A stretch of DNA of 11,463 nt. Origin: Nitrospira sp. UBA2082 (GTDB taxonomy: Bacteria > Nitrospirota > Nitrospiria > Nitrospirales > Nitrospiraceae). The stretch is from the NCBI GenBank assembly GCA_002331335.1, contig DCZO01000018.1:194823-206285 (forward strand). Direction: 5' to 3'. This document shows, in pieces, positions 1-6,683 of this stretch. Each line of letters starts with the position of its first letter. Position 1 is the first letter of the stretch. A program made the translations under genes and the position numbers. The notes below the pieces were generated by a model that was not told the origin of the DNA, made no database searches, and was given only the letters and a program-made list of their open reading frames with translations.

Positions 1-60
1 TCCGGCAAGATATGGATCTTCCCACCGCCGCCGACCGTCAGCACGGACTACCCCACATGA
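1..60 (+). CDS. C-terminal tail of a gene cut by the window edge (unknown)
   Basis: Reading from base 1 gives 19 codons ending in TGA at 58-60. The peptide is S-G-K-I-W-I-F, then four prolines, then T-V-S-T-D-Y-P-T. The upstream part lies outside the window, so no start or domain can be seen. The aromatic stretch followed by a polyproline run and an abrupt stop looks like a protein tail, but 19 codons cannot prove coding. If real, it converges with the 76-residue gene on the other strand, and the hairpin cluster between them would terminate both. I do not recognise the family. Confidence 0.3.
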   Translation, partial: SGKIWIFPPPPTVSTDYPT

Positions 61-93
61 TTCGTGACCGTTCGTGATGAAATTGGTGAAGCC

Positions 94-213
94 CCACGGC
101 TTGACAGCCGTGGTCCCTTTGTTGACTTCGGCGGAACCCGCCGAAGCGTGTCCTCCTTCGCCAAGGCTTCGGAGGACACCCGCTCGCATTCCTCCATGGC
201 TTCACAGCCGTGG
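94..213. repeat. Cluster of four strong hairpins between convergent gene ends
   Basis: Four perfect stems lie in 120 nt. They are 94-113 (8 bp, loop TGAC), 126-146 (CTTCGGCGG/CCGCCGAAG, 9 bp, loop AAC), 148-179 (GTGTCCTCC/GGAGGACAC, 9 bp, 14-nt loop) and 194-213 (CCATGGCT/AGCCGTGG, with one G.T-type mismatch). The first and last are near-identical 20-mers (18 of 20 bases) starting exactly 100 nt apart. The first is followed by TCCCTTTGTT, so it could terminate the plus-strand gene ending at 60. The cluster sits between the ends of convergent genes. The density of stems exceeds what a simple terminator needs and suggests a dispersed repeat. Confidence 0.6.
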
Positions 214-251
214 TTTCCTGCGGAGGCGGGTGACTGCTGCACATCGGCTGG

Positions 252-482
252 TTAGGCGGTGGCGGCCTCAAGTGCTCGAATCTTTTTTGCAATGGCGCGT
301 GGGAAATCGACAAAGACAAAGTGGCTCTTGTGATAGAGATAATCCTCGCCGCTTTCGTCCACGATCCGCACTAGATCGTCCTTGGCTGCTTGCTGGTCCG
401 GAATGATGCGATACACCTTGCCAGAAATCAAAGAAGCTTTGTAGTCGGTGTTATCCACGCAGAGGGCGAATGACTTAGACAT
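252..482 (-). CDS. Conserved-looking 76-residue small protein, function unknown
   Basis: An ATG at 480-482 opens 76 codons ending in TAA at 252-254. The frame also extends to a TTG at 527, but the ATG gives the more natural N-terminus (M-S-K-S-F-A-L-C-V-D). There is no clear Shine-Dalgarno upstream. The protein is compact, with no signal peptide or membrane segment. It runs G-K-V-Y-R-I-I-P-D (21-29), A-K-D-D-L-V-R-I-V-D-E-S-G-E-D-Y-L-Y (33-50), then F-V-F-V-D-F-P and a basic helix. The alternating hydrophobic pattern suggests a small beta barrel (SH3-like), which is inference. I recall similar unnamed proteins in environmental bacteria but know no function. It lies 150 nt downstream of the helicase-nuclease gene on the same strand, probably as a separate unit given the inverted repeat between them. 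Confidence 0.7.
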   Translation of the reverse strand: MSKSFALCVDNTDYKASLISGKVYRIIPDQQAAKDDLVRIVDESGEDYLYHKSHFVFVDFPRAIAKKIRALEAATA

Positions 483-572
483 CGGTTGCAATAATCTCAA
501 TCTGGGTGATCCGCCCGACAAGCTCAAATTTCACTAGCTATGAAACCACATCGATCGTTGATTTGTACAGCG

Positions 573-627
573 GGTTACATCGCTCAGGTTCGTTCAGAGG
601 CAGTGCGTAGGGTTGTTCGATGCAACC
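573..627. repeat. 10-bp inverted repeat just downstream of the helicase-nuclease gene
   Basis: The arms GGTTACATCG (573-582) and CGATGCAACC (618-627) pair over 10 bp with one A-C mismatch on the plus strand, which reads as a G.T wobble on the minus strand. They enclose 35 nt. The helicase stop codon is at 633-635, so the structure begins 5 nt after it in the direction of transcription. It has no U-tract, so it is not a classic intrinsic terminator. It may protect the 3' end of the mRNA or mark an element boundary. Confidence 0.4.
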
Positions 628-632
628 TGTTG

Positions 633-3600
633 TTATGCGCCCGTCTTCGGATTGAGGCTTACCCATTGATGAACTCGAGCGATACACTGTTCAAGGTCGT
701 CGCGGACTTGATAGACCCAGAACCGCATGACATCCCAGCCGAGTTCAATTAGGCGCTGATTTCGGAGTTGATCTCTGAGGCACAGCTCGCCAGTCCAGCT
801 CCGGTGATAGCGCTCGCCATCCACCTCGATGGCTAACTTGCGCTCGCCGTCTATGAGCGCGAAGTCCAGGTCATACTGTTCGACACTGAACTGAGGAATC
901 GGCTTCAGACCGGCGTTGACCATTGCGCGATACAAGATCCGTTCCCATTCGGACACACGTTCAGGATGGGATACCATCGGATATTCTCGTGGAACGTCGC
1001 CATGCGGAACGCCACCAATCGAACTTTGGTTCACATCGAGTCCACTGACATAAGACACGAATTTCTCCAGATAGTCGACCCCACAACTTCTCGCAGCCCC
1101 GCGATCACCGACAACTTGCAACAACCCCCGAGCACGGGTGATCGCCACATTGAAGAGGTTCCCATTACCTCGCAGAAAACCTAAGGCGCCAGGCGAAATC
1201 CCGCTGGAAACAACGGGCGAGAAGAACATCACATCCCGCTCATCACCTTGAAACTTGTGCACAGTATCGACGAGCAACTCCGCACGTCCGCCGACCTTCT
1301 CGAGTTCCGGGCGCGACCGCAGGATCTCTTGCAACAACTGCGCTTGAGCGCGAAAGGGTGTGACGACACCGACAGTGCCAGTGTATCCGCGCGTGACAAG
1401 CAAGTCCGTGACGGCATCGGCTACCGCCTGCGCTTCCGTGACGTTCTGCGCTCCGCCTTCTCGAGGCTTCGTCACTGATCCGCTCACATCTTGCCACACC
1501 ACACCGGGCTGGTTTGGACGCGGACGCTTGAGCTGGGGATACCTCGTCGCGATACGCAGGTGCCCTTCGTAGAAGGTGTCGTTCGAGAATCCGATGATGT
1601 CCGCGTGCGAACGGTGGTGGTCGCGCAGATTGATGATGCAATCGGATGGTACGATGCTTGCCGCAACGTCGAACAGCGAGCTCACGGAGTACATCCAAGC
1701 CATGCGTGTTTCGACGAGCCCATACTTGTGCTGCAGCTCACTGTCGCGCGGCTTTGTTAGCGCGCTGATGTGCCGGAGCTGCATGGGATCGCCGATAATC
1801 ACGCTTCGTTTGGCCCGGTAGAGCAGGGGCAGCGCCGATGCGATGTCGCACTGGCTCGCCTCATCGATCACCACAAGGTCGAAATAGCCTGGCTCCATCG
1901 GAATCTTGCCGCGTGCTGAAAGCGAGGTGACTCCCCAGCAGGAGAAGAGCCCTGTAATCTTGGTTTGCAGCGCCCGTGCGCGCTGTTTCACGGAAGAATG
2001 CACTCGGTCAGAGTCCGGTCCGGTGATCAACTGCAACGCGGCAGCATAATCCGCCACCTCCTTCCGCTGTGCGGTGGTCAACCGCGTCGGCGCAAGCTCC
2101 ACCCAGTCGCGCCACAGGCGCGATGAATTCTGGCTGACCTCCTCAGCGAGAGCCGCCCTCTGCCGGGCAATCTCCTCAAAAGAAGGCATTGCCTGAAGGG
2201 ATTGCAGGGCTTCACGGTACTTGATTACCTTATGGGCTGTCTCGAGCCGCTTTGTCAGCTCGTCTAGTCGTTCACGCAACACCTCGATCCCATCCTCTTC
2301 CCGAAATTCAGGCCATGCAACCCGCAACGCCTTGAAGATAGGTGCGGCGCCACGTACCACCTGCGCCAGACGCTGCTGGCGAGCTTCGCGAAACAAACTC
2401 CACAGAATGCGGACTACAAAGCTCTGCTTCTGTCGATCGACCCGGTCCACCGCGTCGCTTAGCGATTGAACATCGGTTGCCGCCTGCATGCCCACCGCCG
2501 CAGTCAGCTCAACGAATCTCGTGCCAAAAATTCGTCTGGCATCCTCTACCTCTGCGTCAAGTCGATCTACCATGTTCCGGCCATCCAATGTCTTCTGTTG
2601 AACCTGGTCGAGTTCGGTGAACCGCTTCGCAAGGCTTCGATGGCGCTCCAGTCCCTCATTGTAGTTCTCTCTCACCTCGGTGCCTGGGTTTCCCGCGAGC
2701 AATTGCGTCAAATAGTCGGCGAGGCGTGCCTGATAGTCCTTCGAACCCAACCGTAAAAGCACTGGTCGATTGCCGAGGCCATTCACACGCGCCTCGACGA
2801 CATCAACGGCCTTATTGTTCTTGCTGGCAAAGAGCACCTTCATACCGCGCCATGCGGCATTGACCAGCATGTTGGTGACGACCTGCGACTTGCCTGTTCC
2901 CGGTGGCCCAGTGACAACGGTGTGGTGCGCGGTCAAAGCTGCCCGCACCGCCATGCGCTGCTCGGTGTTCATCGGCAGCACTTCGATCAGCGGCCCTTCG
3001 TCGCCTGCAGGCACGGCAGGAGGCGAGATGTCGACCGATAGCCAGTGGCCCAACGCGGTAGCCCCCAACTTATCGGTTGATACGTCTCCAAGCGCCTTGA
3101 GCTCGGTTTCTAAACCCTGCGTATAGGGTGAGCGTTCGCCTGGAACGACCACGGCACGGTTGTAAATGCCGGCTGTAGTAATCTCGCCCAGCTGCGGTGA
3201 ATCAACGCATGCTTCCGGATCGAGCACCTCTTGCCAGTCCCAGTCTGACCGTATCCGCACCAGACGCTCGACTAACTCGTCCACGGCTGGCAATTCGTCC
3301 GCGGGCACACCCACGCCAAGCTCGTTGGAGAGACGCGCAACCTCTTCGGCGAGTTGCATCCCATCTCCGAATCCCATTGAGCGAAGGAACTTCGCGTTAA
3401 TCATCGGCATGTACTCATCGATGCTTGGCGCGTCGCCATTCGCGTCTGGCAACACAACGGGCCAAATCAGTATTGGCTCAACGAAGAAGCCTTCCCAACG
3501 AGCAGTGCGATGCTGGCGAAGACGCACTGGATAGCCGAGCCACAGCATGAGCTTCCCGCGCTCTCCGCGCGCCTTGCCTAGTAATCTGCCAACACCCTGT

Positions 3601-3980
3601 GCATTCCACCAGGCGATTTCAGAGGAAATTGGAACCGAAGGTAAACTCGCGTAGTCCGGCTCGCCGTACTGGTTCTTGGCGAATACACTAACACCCTCGT
3701 CCATGTCCTGACTGATGCACTCCAGGTAATACCGGCTGAGTCTTGCGATCTCAGTAGTCGGTGCAGGTGCCGCAGTCGCTTTCGTATCGCCGCGCTCCGC
3801 CAGACTCCACCGATAGTCGGCCCCTTGCCTCACACGCCCCGCAAGCTCGAAACTGAGACACCTATTCACCTCTCGACGCTCGCATCCCAAGGCCTTCGCC
3901 AACTCAGCAGCCTTCTGGTCTGGTTTGTGTCTCAGCTGCTCAAGGATCCGATCTCTCAGCGGCTTGACGACTTCCGGCAT
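633..3980 (-). CDS. SF1 (Upf1/DNA2-like) helicase fused to a C-terminal Vsr/DUF559-type nuclease; putative antiphage defence protein
   Basis: This frame gives 1,115 residues from the ATG at 3978-3980, preceded by GGGAG with a 6-nt spacer. An upstream ATG at 4025 adds 15 residues but has no Shine-Dalgarno. Numbering is from 3980. Residues 5-60 look like a winged-helix domain. Residues 80-330 are not recognised. The helicase has a Q-motif-like M-N-T-E-Q-R (337-342), Walker A GPPGTGKS (358-365, K364), SKNNKAVD (386-393), Walker B VVIDEASQ (703-710), IIGDPMQL (728-735), HHRSH (788-792), TPFRAQ (874-879), VHKFQGDERD (907-916) and NVAITRAR (944-951). About 310 residues, probably alpha-helical, separate motif Ia from Walker B. 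The C-terminus (1010-1100) matches the Vsr/DUF559/MTES_1575 PD-(D/E)xK pattern: E1013, D1039, E1052-V-D1054-G, then R-Y-H-R and a final R-F-W-V-Y-Q-V-R-D-D. All motifs look intact. Single-gene helicase-Vsr proteins such as Hhe are known antiphage systems; a defence role here is inference. Confidence 0.9.
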   Translation of the reverse strand: MPEVVKPLRDRILEQLRHKPDQKAAELAKALGCERREVNRCLSFELAGRVRQGADYRWSLAERGDTKATAAPAPTTEIARLSRYYLECISQDMDEGVSVFAKNQYGEPDYASLPSVPISSEIAWWNAQGVGRLLGKARGERGKLMLWLGYPVRLRQHRTARWEGFFVEPILIWPVVLPDANGDAPSIDEYMPMINAKFLRSMGFGDGMQLAEEVARLSNELGVGVPADELPAVDELVERLVRIRSDWDWQEVLDPEACVDSPQLGEITTAGIYNRAVVVPGERSPYTQGLETELKALGDVSTDKLGATALGHWLSVDISPPAVPAGDEGPLIEVLPMNTEQRMAVRAALTAHHTVVTGPPGTGKSQVVTNMLVNAAWRGMKVLFASKNNKAVDVVEARVNGLGNRPVLLRLGSKDYQARLADYLTQLLAGNPGTEVRENYNEGLERHRSLAKRFTELDQVQQKTLDGRNMVDRLDAEVEDARRIFGTRFVELTAAVGMQAATDVQSLSDAVDRVDRQKQSFVVRILWSLFREARQQRLAQVVRGAAPIFKALRVAWPEFREEDGIEVLRERLDELTKRLETAHKVIKYREALQSLQAMPSFEEIARQRAALAEEVSQNSSRLWRDWVELAPTRLTTAQRKEVADYAAALQLITGPDSDRVHSSVKQRARALQTKITGLFSCWGVTSLSARGKIPMEPGYFDLVVIDEASQCDIASALPLLYRAKRSVIIGDPMQLRHISALTKPRDSELQHKYGLVETRMAWMYSVSSLFDVAASIVPSDCIINLRDHHRSHADIIGFSNDTFYEGHLRIATRYPQLKRPRPNQPGVVWQDVSGSVTKPREGGAQNVTEAQAVADAVTDLLVTRGYTGTVGVVTPFRAQAQLLQEILRSRPELEKVGGRAELLVDTVHKFQGDERDVMFFSPVVSSGISPGALGFLRGNGNLFNVAITRARGLLQVVGDRGAARSCGVDYLEKFVSYVSGLDVNQSSIGGVPHGDVPREYPMVSHPERVSEWERILYRAMVNAGLKPIPQFSVEQYDLDFALIDGERKLAIEVDGERYHRSWTGELCLRDQLRNQRLIELGWDVMRFWVYQVRDDLEQCIARVHQWVSLNPKTGA

Positions 3981-3991
3981 CAAACGCTCCC
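3981..3991 (-). promoter_or_regulatory. Ribosome binding site deciding the helicase start
   Basis: On the minus strand GGGAG (3987-3991) stands 6 nt before the ATG at 3980. The alternative ATG at 4025 is preceded only by pyrimidine-rich sequence and AAGAAAT. This favours the inner start, which also begins directly at the winged-helix-like domain. Confidence 0.5.
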
Positions 3992-4261
3992 GTGGAGAAT
4001 CATCTCCGCTACATACTGGTTGCATATTTCTTTGGAGATATAGGGGACGAAGATGGACTCGCTGAACGAGCTCATTTTGTCAAGGCAGCTCATCTCGTAG
4101 TGAAGGCCCGGCTCTTGGCACGCTGAATTCACCAGTAGATCTAGTCATGCTGGCGTCATCACAAGATCCATAAGGAACAAGAATCAGCGCGGCTCATTCT
4201 CGCCCCGAGCTACAGACTCCGTCAAGTCCGATCCAGCCGAGCCTCCTCTTTTGATGGCTGA

Positions 4262-4347
4262 GTGGGACAGACACCACGCGTGGTTCGCCCCGCTCACCAC
4301 CCCGAGTTACATCGAGGGGCAGACGCGGGGAAGGGTGTCAGTCCCAC
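4262..4347. repeat. REP/IS200-like imperfect inverted repeat with nested palindromes
   Basis: The left arm GTGGGACAGACACC (4262-4275) and right arm GGTGTCAGTCCCAC (4334-4347) pair at 13 of 14 positions. Inside are a perfect 12-bp palindrome ACCACGCGTGGT (4273-4284), a CCCCGC/GCGGGG pair (4288-4293 with 4325-4330) and a small CCCCGA...TCGAGGGG stem (4300-4319). The whole 86 nt can fold into one long branched hairpin on either strand. From family knowledge, REP elements mobilised by Y1 (RAYT/IS200-like) transposases often end in GTGTC-GTCCC-type palindromes. No transposase gene is visible here, so this would be a non-autonomous copy or remnant. Confidence 0.6.
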
Positions 4348-4406
4348 ATACGCAGGGAAGTTTTTACGCAACATGTGTTCGTGCTGTTGTGTCGGATCTT
4401 GTCGGC

Positions 4407-4426
4407 CTTCAGCGACCTGGCTGAAG
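4407..4426. repeat. Perfect 7-bp hairpin in the repeat-rich gap
   Basis: CTTCAGC and GCTGAAG enclose a 6-nt loop (GACCTG), followed closely by the palindrome GGGGCCCC at 4431-4438. No U-tract follows on either strand. It may belong to the same mobile repeat as the inverted repeat 60 nt to its left, or be chance in GC-rich DNA. Confidence 0.35.
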
Positions 4427-4594
4427 CAGCGGGGCCCCACCGAGCCAGGGCCGGGAAGGAATGCAGGAACTGACTGAGTCTGCGAAGGAATTCCTGAAGG
4501 TTTCCGCCCGGCGCTGGCCGATAGGGTCGCTGCGAGAGGCCTGGGAGCAGAAGCCGACAAGGTCCGGCGATCAGGGAACTAAACTTCCGGCGGG

Positions 4595-4609
4595 GCGGCA
4601 AGGCGCCGC
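4595..4609 (-). terminator. Possible terminator-like hairpin after the second cpoB-like gene
   Basis: GCGGC (4595-4599) and GCCGC (4605-4609) form a 5-bp GC stem with a 5-nt loop, beginning 6 nt past the stop of the last gene of the operon. No run of U follows on the minus strand, so intrinsic termination here is weak or Rho-assisted. Confidence 0.25.
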
Positions 4610-4614
4610 GGCAC

Positions 4615-5367
4615 TCATCGGATTTCAGCCAGCTTGTTTTTCGCCAGTTTGGATTCGTCGGATGCAGGAAACTCTTCCAGCACGCGTTTCAAACTTCTCT
4701 TCGACTTGACCAGGTCGCCGGTCTCCGCCGCGGCCAAGCCCAACTTATACAGCGCGGCGGGCGCCTTTTCATTGCCTGGGTACTCCGCCAACAGCGATTC
4801 AAATGTCTGAATCGCCCGGCCGTAGTCCTTCAAATTGTAATACGACTCGCCCAACCAGTACTGCGCGTTGGGCGCCAGCGACGTGCCGGAGAAATCCTTT
4901 ACAAAGCGTTGGAATCCCGCCACGGCCAGTTCATACTTGCCGTTGAGATAATCGTTATACGCCAGATTGAAGGCGGACGTCGGGGTTATGCCCGGCGCGG
5001 TCGTGACCGGCTCTGCCGGCTTGACCGGCTTGGAGGGCCGGAAATCGGAGGACATGGGGTCCGGCTTCGCTGGAGGTTGGATGGTCGTTTCTTCCAGCTT
5101 CGCCAGCCGGTTCTCGATTCGTTGGAGACGTGCAGCGATTTCGTCCACGCGCGACCTGCCTGCCTCCGCATCCTTGGCCCGCTCCACCGACTCCAACCGC
5201 CGCAAGACGGCATCCACCCGTTGGTGGTCCTGCTCTTGGGAGCGCGACATCGTGGCAAGCTGATCGCGGACTTCGATGAAGTCCGCATGCTTGGCACAAC
5301 CGGCCAACACCGATACCGCCATCACCATTCCGACAACCAACACGGCAGGCATGCCCTGATCCTTCAT
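4615..5367 (-). CDS. cpoB: CpoB/YbgF-like lipoprotein with coiled coil and C-terminal TPR domain (second copy)
   Basis: This gene encodes 250 residues, close to the usual CpoB length. The N-terminus has K2, a hydrophobic stretch and lipobox L-A-G-C with the lipidated cysteine at C24 (from the ATG at 5367). An inner ATG (codon 6, AAGGA 7 nt upstream) would lose the only basic residue of the signal. Residues about 33-95 form a heptad-rich coiled coil, then comes a Pro/Lys linker, and 128-250 is a TPR-type domain (repeats starting A-F-N-L-A-Y, A-Q-Y-W-L-G-E-S-Y-Y and A-L-Y-K-L-G). In E. coli, CpoB is a soluble periplasmic protein that links Tol to PBP1B-driven peptidoglycan synthesis. The lipoprotein signal here differs and suggests membrane anchoring. 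The gene lies 5 nt after its paralogue and is surely co-transcribed with it. The family call is firm; the exact role is inferred from context. Confidence 0.88.
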   Translation of the reverse strand: MKDQGMPAVLVVGMVMAVSVLAGCAKHADFIEVRDQLATMSRSQEQDHQRVDAVLRRLESVERAKDAEAGRSRVDEIAARLQRIENRLAKLEETTIQPPAKPDPMSSDFRPSKPVKPAEPVTTAPGITPTSAFNLAYNDYLNGKYELAVAGFQRFVKDFSGTSLAPNAQYWLGESYYNLKDYGRAIQTFESLLAEYPGNEKAPAALYKLGLAAAETGDLVKSKRSLKRVLEEFPASDESKLAKNKLAEIR

Positions 5368-5372
5368 GTGAC

Positions 5373-6683
5373 CTATCGGACCTCCTTGAGCTGAGCGAGT
5401 TTGCCCGAGGCTTTTCCCGCTTCAGGGCTTTTTGGATACAACGTCAGGACTTGCTTGAATGCGGACGACGCCCGCTTGACATCCTTCAACGCCAGATACG
5501 CATAGCCTTTCTTCAGCATCGCGGCCGGGACCTTCTCGCTTCGGGGATAGTCGGTCTCCACCCGGTCATACGCATCGATCGCCTTCTGAAAATCCTTCTT
5601 GCCGTAATACGCCTCTCCCTGCCAATACCGGGCGTTCGGCGCCAAATCGGAATTGGGATACTCCAAGAGGAATGCGGCGAACCCCTGGCGAGCCCCCTCC
5701 AAATCCCCGCCCCGGAACAAGGTCAGCACCTGCTCATACTTGACCCGATCGGGCGGCTCGGCTCCGTTCTGAGCGGATTCCGCCACGGGCGACTCTTGGG
5801 GGGCACCGATCGCGACCGGGGCGGACGCCGTCTCGATGCCCTCTGGCGTCACTGAAGCGGCAGGCCGTTGCGAGGACTTGGTCGCCTGCTGACGGCCCGA
5901 CTTGGAGCCGGCCTGCTCCAGGGATTTGACGAGCGAATCGATCCGTCGTTCCTGCTCCTCGAATCGTGAGGCCGCTTGTTGCTTCATGACCTCCAGCGTT
6001 TTTGTGATCGCGGCGACTTGCTGGGCGGTCCGTTCTTGCTGTTCCACTCGCTCGTTGAGTCCAACCAGGGCCTCGCGGAATCCCGTCAGCGCCTGATTGA
6101 ATTGGGAGAATTTTTCTGACACTTGGCTCAAGTGGTGCTGCGTCTCGCTTACCCCCTTGTGCTGCTCATCCAGTTTGGCATCCACGCGCTTGCTGAGCGT
6201 GTCGTTTGTCCGCTGCACGATGTCGACGATATCTCTCTTGAGCGTCTCGACCGCATGATCCATGGATTTGGAAAACTCTTCGAGCTTGGACGTGAACTTC
6301 GCCTCTTGATTATCGAGGCTTTTCTGGACCCAGGCATGTCGCGTGGTATTGTCCGTATCCATCTTCGCGGTCAGCTGTTCCAGTTTCTTCGTGTGCTGTT
6401 CCAGCTGTGCCAGCCGGTGCTTGACGTCCTCTTGTTTGGCCTGAATATCCTGCGTTTGATACAAAGCACGCTCCAGCTCTCCCCGCAGTTGAGGCAAATC
6501 CTGATCCCGGAGCGTAGAAATCTCCTGACTCTGCCGGGCGCGTGTTTGCGACAACTGCTCGTCCTGCTGTTTGATCCGCTGCTGCAGAACCTTCTCGGTT
6601 TGGAGTAGATCGGCTTGTTGGGCGACGCACCCGGTCAGAAAGGCGAACAAGACAACGATGATCATGGTCTCAGCGCTCCTCAT
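5373..6683 (-). CDS. Long CpoB/YbgF-like lipoprotein with extended coiled coil and C-terminal TPR domain (first copy)
   Basis: This gene encodes 436 residues, far longer than typical CpoB (about 260). The signal peptide ends in lipobox L-T-G-C with C19. Residues about 25-260 are almost entirely charged heptad sequence, predicted as a long coiled coil that could reach far into the periplasm. An Ala/Ser/Pro linker follows (about 262-312). Residues 313-436 are a TPR-type domain closely similar in layout to that of the next gene (A-R-Y-W-Q-G-E-A-Y-Y, D-Y-P-R-S-E-K-V-P-A-A). The start is uncertain: the ATG at 6683 keeps an arginine in the signal but lacks a good Shine-Dalgarno. The ATG at 6665 has AGGAG 10 nt upstream but leaves an uncharged, very short signal. 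The position between pal and the canonical-size copy argues for a Tol-linked function in envelope constriction. Duplication followed by coiled-coil extension is inference. Confidence 0.85.
   Translation of the reverse strand: MRSAETMIIVVLFAFLTGCVAQQADLLQTEKVLQQRIKQQDEQLSQTRARQSQEISTLRDQDLPQLRGELERALYQTQDIQAKQEDVKHRLAQLEQHTKKLEQLTAKMDTDNTTRHAWVQKSLDNQEAKFTSKLEEFSKSMDHAVETLKRDIVDIVQRTNDTLSKRVDAKLDEQHKGVSETQHHLSQVSEKFSQFNQALTGFREALVGLNERVEQQERTAQQVAAITKTLEVMKQQAASRFEEQERRIDSLVKSLEQAGSKSGRQQATKSSQRPAASVTPEGIETASAPVAIGAPQESPVAESAQNGAEPPDRVKYEQVLTLFRGGDLEGARQGFAAFLLEYPNSDLAPNARYWQGEAYYGKKDFQKAIDAYDRVETDYPRSEKVPAAMLKKGYAYLALKDVKRASSAFKQVLTLYPKSPEAGKASGKLAQLKEVR

Larger units (their letters stand above)
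4026..4614. other. Intergenic stretch of about 590 nt with repeats and no convincing gene
   Basis: This separates the Tol-Pal/cpoB operon from the accessory helicase gene. Frames of 70-88 codons exist on both strands between 4262 and 4709, but they overlap each other, cross hairpins and match nothing I recognise. Visible structure includes the large inverted repeat at 4262-4347, a hairpin at 4407-4426, an octamer palindrome GGGGCCCC at 4431-4438 and a GC-rich hairpin at 4595-4609. A perfect TTGACA lies on the minus strand near 4077-4082, but there is no matching -10 box at the usual distance. The part from 4026 to 4261 shows nothing else. The stretch is probably mobile-repeat debris at an insertion site. 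Confidence 0.6.

Noticed and set aside
573..640. Integron attC-like look (TAACAAC after the stop, inverted repeat)
   Set aside because: No complementary GTTRRRY/RYYYAAC core sites flank the repeat and no integrase or cassette array is visible.
540..752. A 70-codon plus-strand frame
   Set aside because: It runs antisense into the conserved nuclease end of the helicase gene and shows no ribosome site or recognisable domain.
4077..4082. Perfect TTGACA -35 box on the minus strand upstream of the helicase
   Set aside because: No acceptable -10 hexamer occurs 15-19 nt downstream; the only TATATC is about 35 nt away.
4445..4466. GGCCGGGAAGGAATGCAG resembling the SRP RNA GGAAGGAAGCAG tip
   Set aside because: The flanking arms do not form the SRP helix 8 stem and the match is broken by extra bases; not enough to call an ffs gene.
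4461..4709. An 82-codon plus-strand frame beginning near a GGAAGGA motif
   Set aside because: The motif abuts the ATG with no spacing, the frame overlaps the 3' end of the second cpoB-like gene antisense, and the protein matches nothing recognisable.
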